From Penaeus vannamei (taxonomy: Eukaryota > Arthropoda > Malacostraca > Decapoda > Penaeidae), in the NCBI RefSeq assembly GCF_042767895.1, contig NC_091572.1, positions 25,265,622-25,285,621 of the forward strand: a stretch of 20,000 nt of DNA, read 5' to 3'. Below, in pieces: positions 17,197-20,000 of the stretch. Each line of letters begins with the position of its first letter. The first letter of the stretch is position 1. The translations under genes and the position numbers were made by a program. Below the pieces are notes generated by a model. It was not told where the DNA came from. It worked only from the letters and a program-made list of their open reading frames with translations, and ran no database searches.

Positions 17197-17541
17197 TGTT
17201 TTTGCTTGTTTTTATATACAACTGTTCATAAAGACAACTTTCCCTTAAGCCAATGGATAATATATCTATAACAACTGAACTCTGAACAACTACCTTAACC
17301 AAGCGGAGTTCAGATCTCAAACAGTCGATCCCAGTAGCCAATCCGATCACAAAATGCAAGGATCATAATTCAGGCAGTAGGGTCGACAGTCCAAGAGCAA
17401 TCTGAGCGCTTTTTCGTGTCGAGTAAAGCACAAAGACAGAGAAAAGGTGTCGTGTGCAAAGTGCGGCAGTAAACGCACACTTTCTGGAACGGGTTAATTA
17501 GTAATATGTACGAGTGTGTGCTTCGCCATGAGCATTCCGGG

Positions 17542-17598
17542 TCTCGCCCATGACCGCGGTGTCCTTGGGCGAGAGTGGTCACATGACATCACGTGACC
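17542..17598. promoter_or_regulatory. GC-rich hairpin next to a pair of E-boxes one helical turn apart
   Basis: TCTCGCCCA (17542-17550) pairs perfectly with TGGGCGAGA (17566-17574) across a 15-base loop. Two bases further on starts a 22-base imperfect palindrome (17577-17598) with GGTCAC and GTGACC ends. It holds CACATG at 17580-17585 and CACGTG at 17590-17595, whose centres are exactly 10 bases apart. GTCACGTGAC-like sites are targets of bHLH-zip factors such as MITF/TFEB and USF. Confidence 0.35.
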
Positions 17599-18345
17599 TC
17601 CTGTGAACCCTGGCCTACTTACGAGGTCGAGGTTTCGGTTTCTAATCTTCTAAATAAATGAAACGTCTCAGCGGACCGGAGGAGCGAGAAAGTGCGCGAC
17701 ACGACTTGGCAACAAAGCGCGATGGCGTGACATTGCCTCCTCAATCAAGGGAAGGGAGTAAGAGTATGACGGCGTGCAGGTACAGCGCCGCACAAATGCG
17801 ATGGACAACGTGATATTAGACTGGCAATGAGGTATGACAAACGATGATGAATATGGAACCAAACGCCAATATGACTGGTGACATTAAGTGTCTTTAACAA
17901 TTTCATAACTGTAATTACTGGTCGAAAATTTTGTTAATTAGAACTAAAGCAATTATATTTATATATCGATAGATAGATAGATAAATAGATACAATTTCTA
18001 AATAAAATAATCCATGCATCTTATAAAACCTACAAACAAAGGGTAATTGAATCTAAACCATCTTAAACTGTGTACTGTTCGCTCAGCATTCCACTGGGCA
18101 GTTGGAATGCCATTTAAAGGCAGTGATAAAGATTTTTTTTTTTTGGCGACAGGTGTCACTGACCCAAACTTTTGCGTAGGATAATATTGATTTACACGAC
18201 AACTATAATTCTCTCCGGAACGAGCATTCTGAAATTTCTTTGTCTCTTTGCTTGTTGTTGCGCTTCTGCAGTGCACAGATATTAGGAGCTATATCTATTT
18301 CTACAAGTTTATTTATAGATGAATACAACCATCGGCACAAACTGT
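17599..18345. other. Single-copy spacer with a consensus donor on the minus strand
   Basis: GTAAGT on the minus strand at 17622-17617 follows CGACCTC. Upstream on that strand the sequence is CpG-containing (17680-17800) and open for 64 codons at 17668-17862, a different span from the donor, so a non-coding first exon is conceivable. A short GATA run lies at 17968-17990. A 92-codon minus frame at 17998-18276 has no recognisable content. No gene is supported. Confidence 0.25.
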
Positions 18346-18349
18346 CATT

Positions 18350-18351
<2 letters not shown>

Positions 18352-18408
<57 letters not shown>

Positions 18409-18411
18409 CAC
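18352..18411. repeat. (CA)n microsatellite, about 30 units
   Basis: The AC/CA run extends from 18352 to 18411 with one G substitution (CGCACA) at about 18402. The Cys/Val frame on the minus strand is an artefact. Confidence 0.95.
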
Positions 18412-18599
18412 ATTAAACTCAGACAAAATCTTACACAAGAATCAACTTCATTCATGTTAATTTGACCTTGCCTGAAAGTAACTCTAGAATGAACTGAAAC
18501 GTTGTATAATTTAGTTCCCCTTTTCTCTCTTTTTTAGCAAAATGATGCTTCCCTTTTTCCATTCTCAAGCGGTCAGACACCCACGCTGGCGAGGAAGAA

Positions 18600-18880
18600 C
18601 ACATGGTGGGGGTAGGGGAGGGAATGGGGGTGGGGGAGGGAATGGGGGCGGGGAAGGGAATGGGGGCGAGGAGGCCAGGAAATAGGAATGGGGAAGCGGG
18701 CAAAGAAATGGGAATTGAGGAAGAGGCAATGAAATGGGAATTGGGGAAGAGGCAATGAAATGGGAATTGGGGAAGAGGCAAAGACATGAGAATGGGGGAA
18801 GGGGCAAGGAAATGGGAATGGGGAAAGAAGCAAGGGAACGGAAATGGGGGAAAGGTACAAGGAGGCAAGAGAATGAAGGA
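18600..18880. repeat. G-rich minisatellite: three 18-bp units then about eight 26-bp units
   Basis: GGAATGGGGG recurs at 18621, 18639 and 18657 (18-bp period). From 18673 units recur every 26 bases (18673, 18699, 18725, 18751, 18777, 18803, 18829, 18855), each with GGCAA..GAAATGGGAAT and a GGGGAAG end; the units at 18725 and 18751 look identical. Many runs of three or more G make quadruplexes plausible. Confidence 0.88.
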
Positions 18881-19100
18881 TAGAAGAGATGAGGAAACGA
18901 GGGAAGGGGAAAGAAAAAGGAAATGAGAAGGGAAAATGGCGATAGGAAATGGGGGCAGCAGAAGGGGGTTCGGTTGCCAGCGATGACAAGCGAGAGCACA
19001 AAATTGAAGCACAAAACAAATGAACTTTGGAAAGAGAGCTTTATGACCCGAGGGAGTTCTCGCCACGGCATTGTGGGTATCGACTGGTCTTGCTTTTCGC
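18881..19100. other. Purine-rich to single-copy transition
   Basis: GA-rich sequence up to about 18960, then about 130 bases of mixed composition with CpG words (18965-19095). The plus frames here run into the following G-rich tract. No gene is supported. Confidence 0.4.
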
Positions 19101-19104
19101 GGGT

Positions 19105-19370
19105 TGGGGGGGGGGGGGTGAGGGACGGGGAAGGGAGGGAGGGAAAGGTAGAAGGGAAGGAGGAAAAGGAGGGGTAGAAGGTAGGGGAGGGGAAGGAGGG
19201 AGGGAGGAGGGGAAGGAGGGAGGGAGGAAGGAAAGGAGGGAGGGGAAGGAGGGAGGGAGGAAGGAAAGGAGGGGGAGGATAGGAAGGAGCGAGAGGATGG
19301 AAGAGAAGCGAAGGAGGGAATAGAGGGAATAGATTGAGGTAAGCGAGGGAAGAGGAGGAGAGGAAAGGAG
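19105..19370. repeat. Polypurine G-rich tract (GGGAGGAAGGAAAGGA)n
   Basis: After a run of G near 19105-19118 the plus strand is nearly all G and A. GGAGGGAGGGAGG and AAGGAAAGGAGG words recur irregularly. Open frames are low complexity. Confidence 0.9.
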
Positions 19371-19580
19371 GGTCAGTCAACGTGAATCCACTGGGAGAGG
19401 GGAGGGGTCCAAGTAGGCGGAGCCAGATGAATGGGGAGCGGAGGGGGGTGTACCTGCGTGAGTACGGGCTAAGCTAATCGGAAGGGGGGGTGAGAGTGTT
19501 TGCCGCAGGATGGGGTGAGGGGACTCAGGCAACAAGGGCGGACGAGAGCTTGAGATTCGAGTGTGAACAAATCGGACCCC
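19371..19580. other. Single-copy G-rich stretch, no supported gene
   Basis: Contains a GTGAGTACGG donor-like word at 19458-19467 on the plus strand and CpG words. I could not define an exon upstream of it. The minus frame across 19377-19985 is Pro/Leu/Ser-rich and follows from the flanking purine tract. Confidence 0.3.
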
Positions 19581-19790
19581 GATGCATGAGGGTAAGGGGG
19601 AGGGGGAGGAAGGGGAAGGGAGTAGGGATAGGGGTAAGGTACAGAGGAAGGGGAGGGAGAGAGGGAGGGGTAGTGGGAAGAGGAAGGGGAGGGGGAGAGG
19701 GAGGGGTAGTGGGAAGAGGAAGGGGGAGGAACGAGCAGAACGGAAAAAAGGGAGACAGAAAATGGGATAAACGAGGAAGAAAGGGGAGAC
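19580..19790. repeat. Polypurine tract with a 36-bp duplication
   Basis: Nearly all G and A on the plus strand. GAGGGAGGGGTAGTGGGAAG occurs at 19661 and again at 19697, a 36-base period in two copies. Confidence 0.88.
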
Positions 19791-19849
19791 TCGCACGCAG
19801 GTCAGTACTCCCAAGCAACTCGCGAGTTCTCTCAACGTTACCTCTTCAC

Positions 19850-19945
19850 TCTTACCCCCCCCCCTCCCTCTCCCCCTCATTCCCGCTTTTCGATACCACC
19901 AACGCGTGCCTGACCCCCCCCCCTTCCCAATCCCCGCTTTCCTCC
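19850..19945. repeat. C-rich segment with two C10 runs
   Basis: Runs of ten C lie at 19855-19864 and 19914-19923, with CCCTCCCTCTCCCCCTC between. This is the strand reversal of the G-rich tracts that precede it. Confidence 0.85.
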
Positions 19946-20000
19946 CCCATCCTTCCGAATGACGGTGCGCAGACACGCTCGACACTTCATATATTATTAG

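Noticed and set aside
17998..18276. 92-codon minus frame
   Set aside because: Ordinary composition but no family match and no splice context; a frame of this length is expected by chance in 20 kb.
18452..19380. 204-, 271- and 148-codon minus frames
   Set aside because: Pro/Ser/Phe/Leu-rich translations of G-rich minisatellites with periodic residues; three overlapping frames are open at once.

Overview
The window looks like nuclear DNA from a repeat-rich animal, most probably a decapod crustacean of the penaeid shrimp type. The reasons are very long uninterrupted (GT)n, (GA)n and (CA)n runs, kilobase-scale polypurine and polypyrimidine tracts, several minisatellites, AT-rich single-copy spacers and splice-site-like signals. 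There is no operon structure and no tightly packed gene set. The organism call is an inference from this texture, not from a recognised gene.

Layout. 1-690 is a GT-rich edge followed by trinucleotide repeats. 690-2036 is a polypurine tract with a degenerate core sequence returning about six times. 2040-3840 is mostly AT-rich spacer with a decayed duplication at 2737-2944. 3890-4112 is a (GT)n array. 4640-5830 is a polypyrimidine block containing exact 20-, 22- and 24-bp tandem arrays. 5840-7230 is single-copy DNA with a promoter-like CCAAT/E2F cluster near 6780-6860. 7231-7830 is a 20-bp minisatellite. A short minus-strand exon lies at 7939-8048, followed by a (GT)48(GA)44 compound repeat at 8141-8328. 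8690-9190, 10385-10680, 10960-12150, 12690-12985, 18600-18880, 19105-19370 and 19580-19790 are purine-rich on the plus strand. 13599-13716 is a strictly alternating purine-pyrimidine run. 14850-18330 is relatively poor in simple repeats and contains regulatory-looking clusters, hairpins and two small minisatellites.

Genes. The only coding feature I am willing to support is the minus-strand exon at 7939-8048. It has a good acceptor, a consensus GTGAGT donor, a 36-codon frame starting with Met, and one clear membrane-spanning segment. No partner exon could be identified, so the gene probably extends outside the window or across introns filled with repeats. Two other stretches (6002-6084 plus, and the paired open frames running into the G-rich block at 12690-12985) are weak candidates. 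The long open frames elsewhere arise because stop codons are rare in CT, GA and GT repeats, and they are not genes. No rRNA, tRNA, intact transposon, CRISPR or viral gene was recognised.
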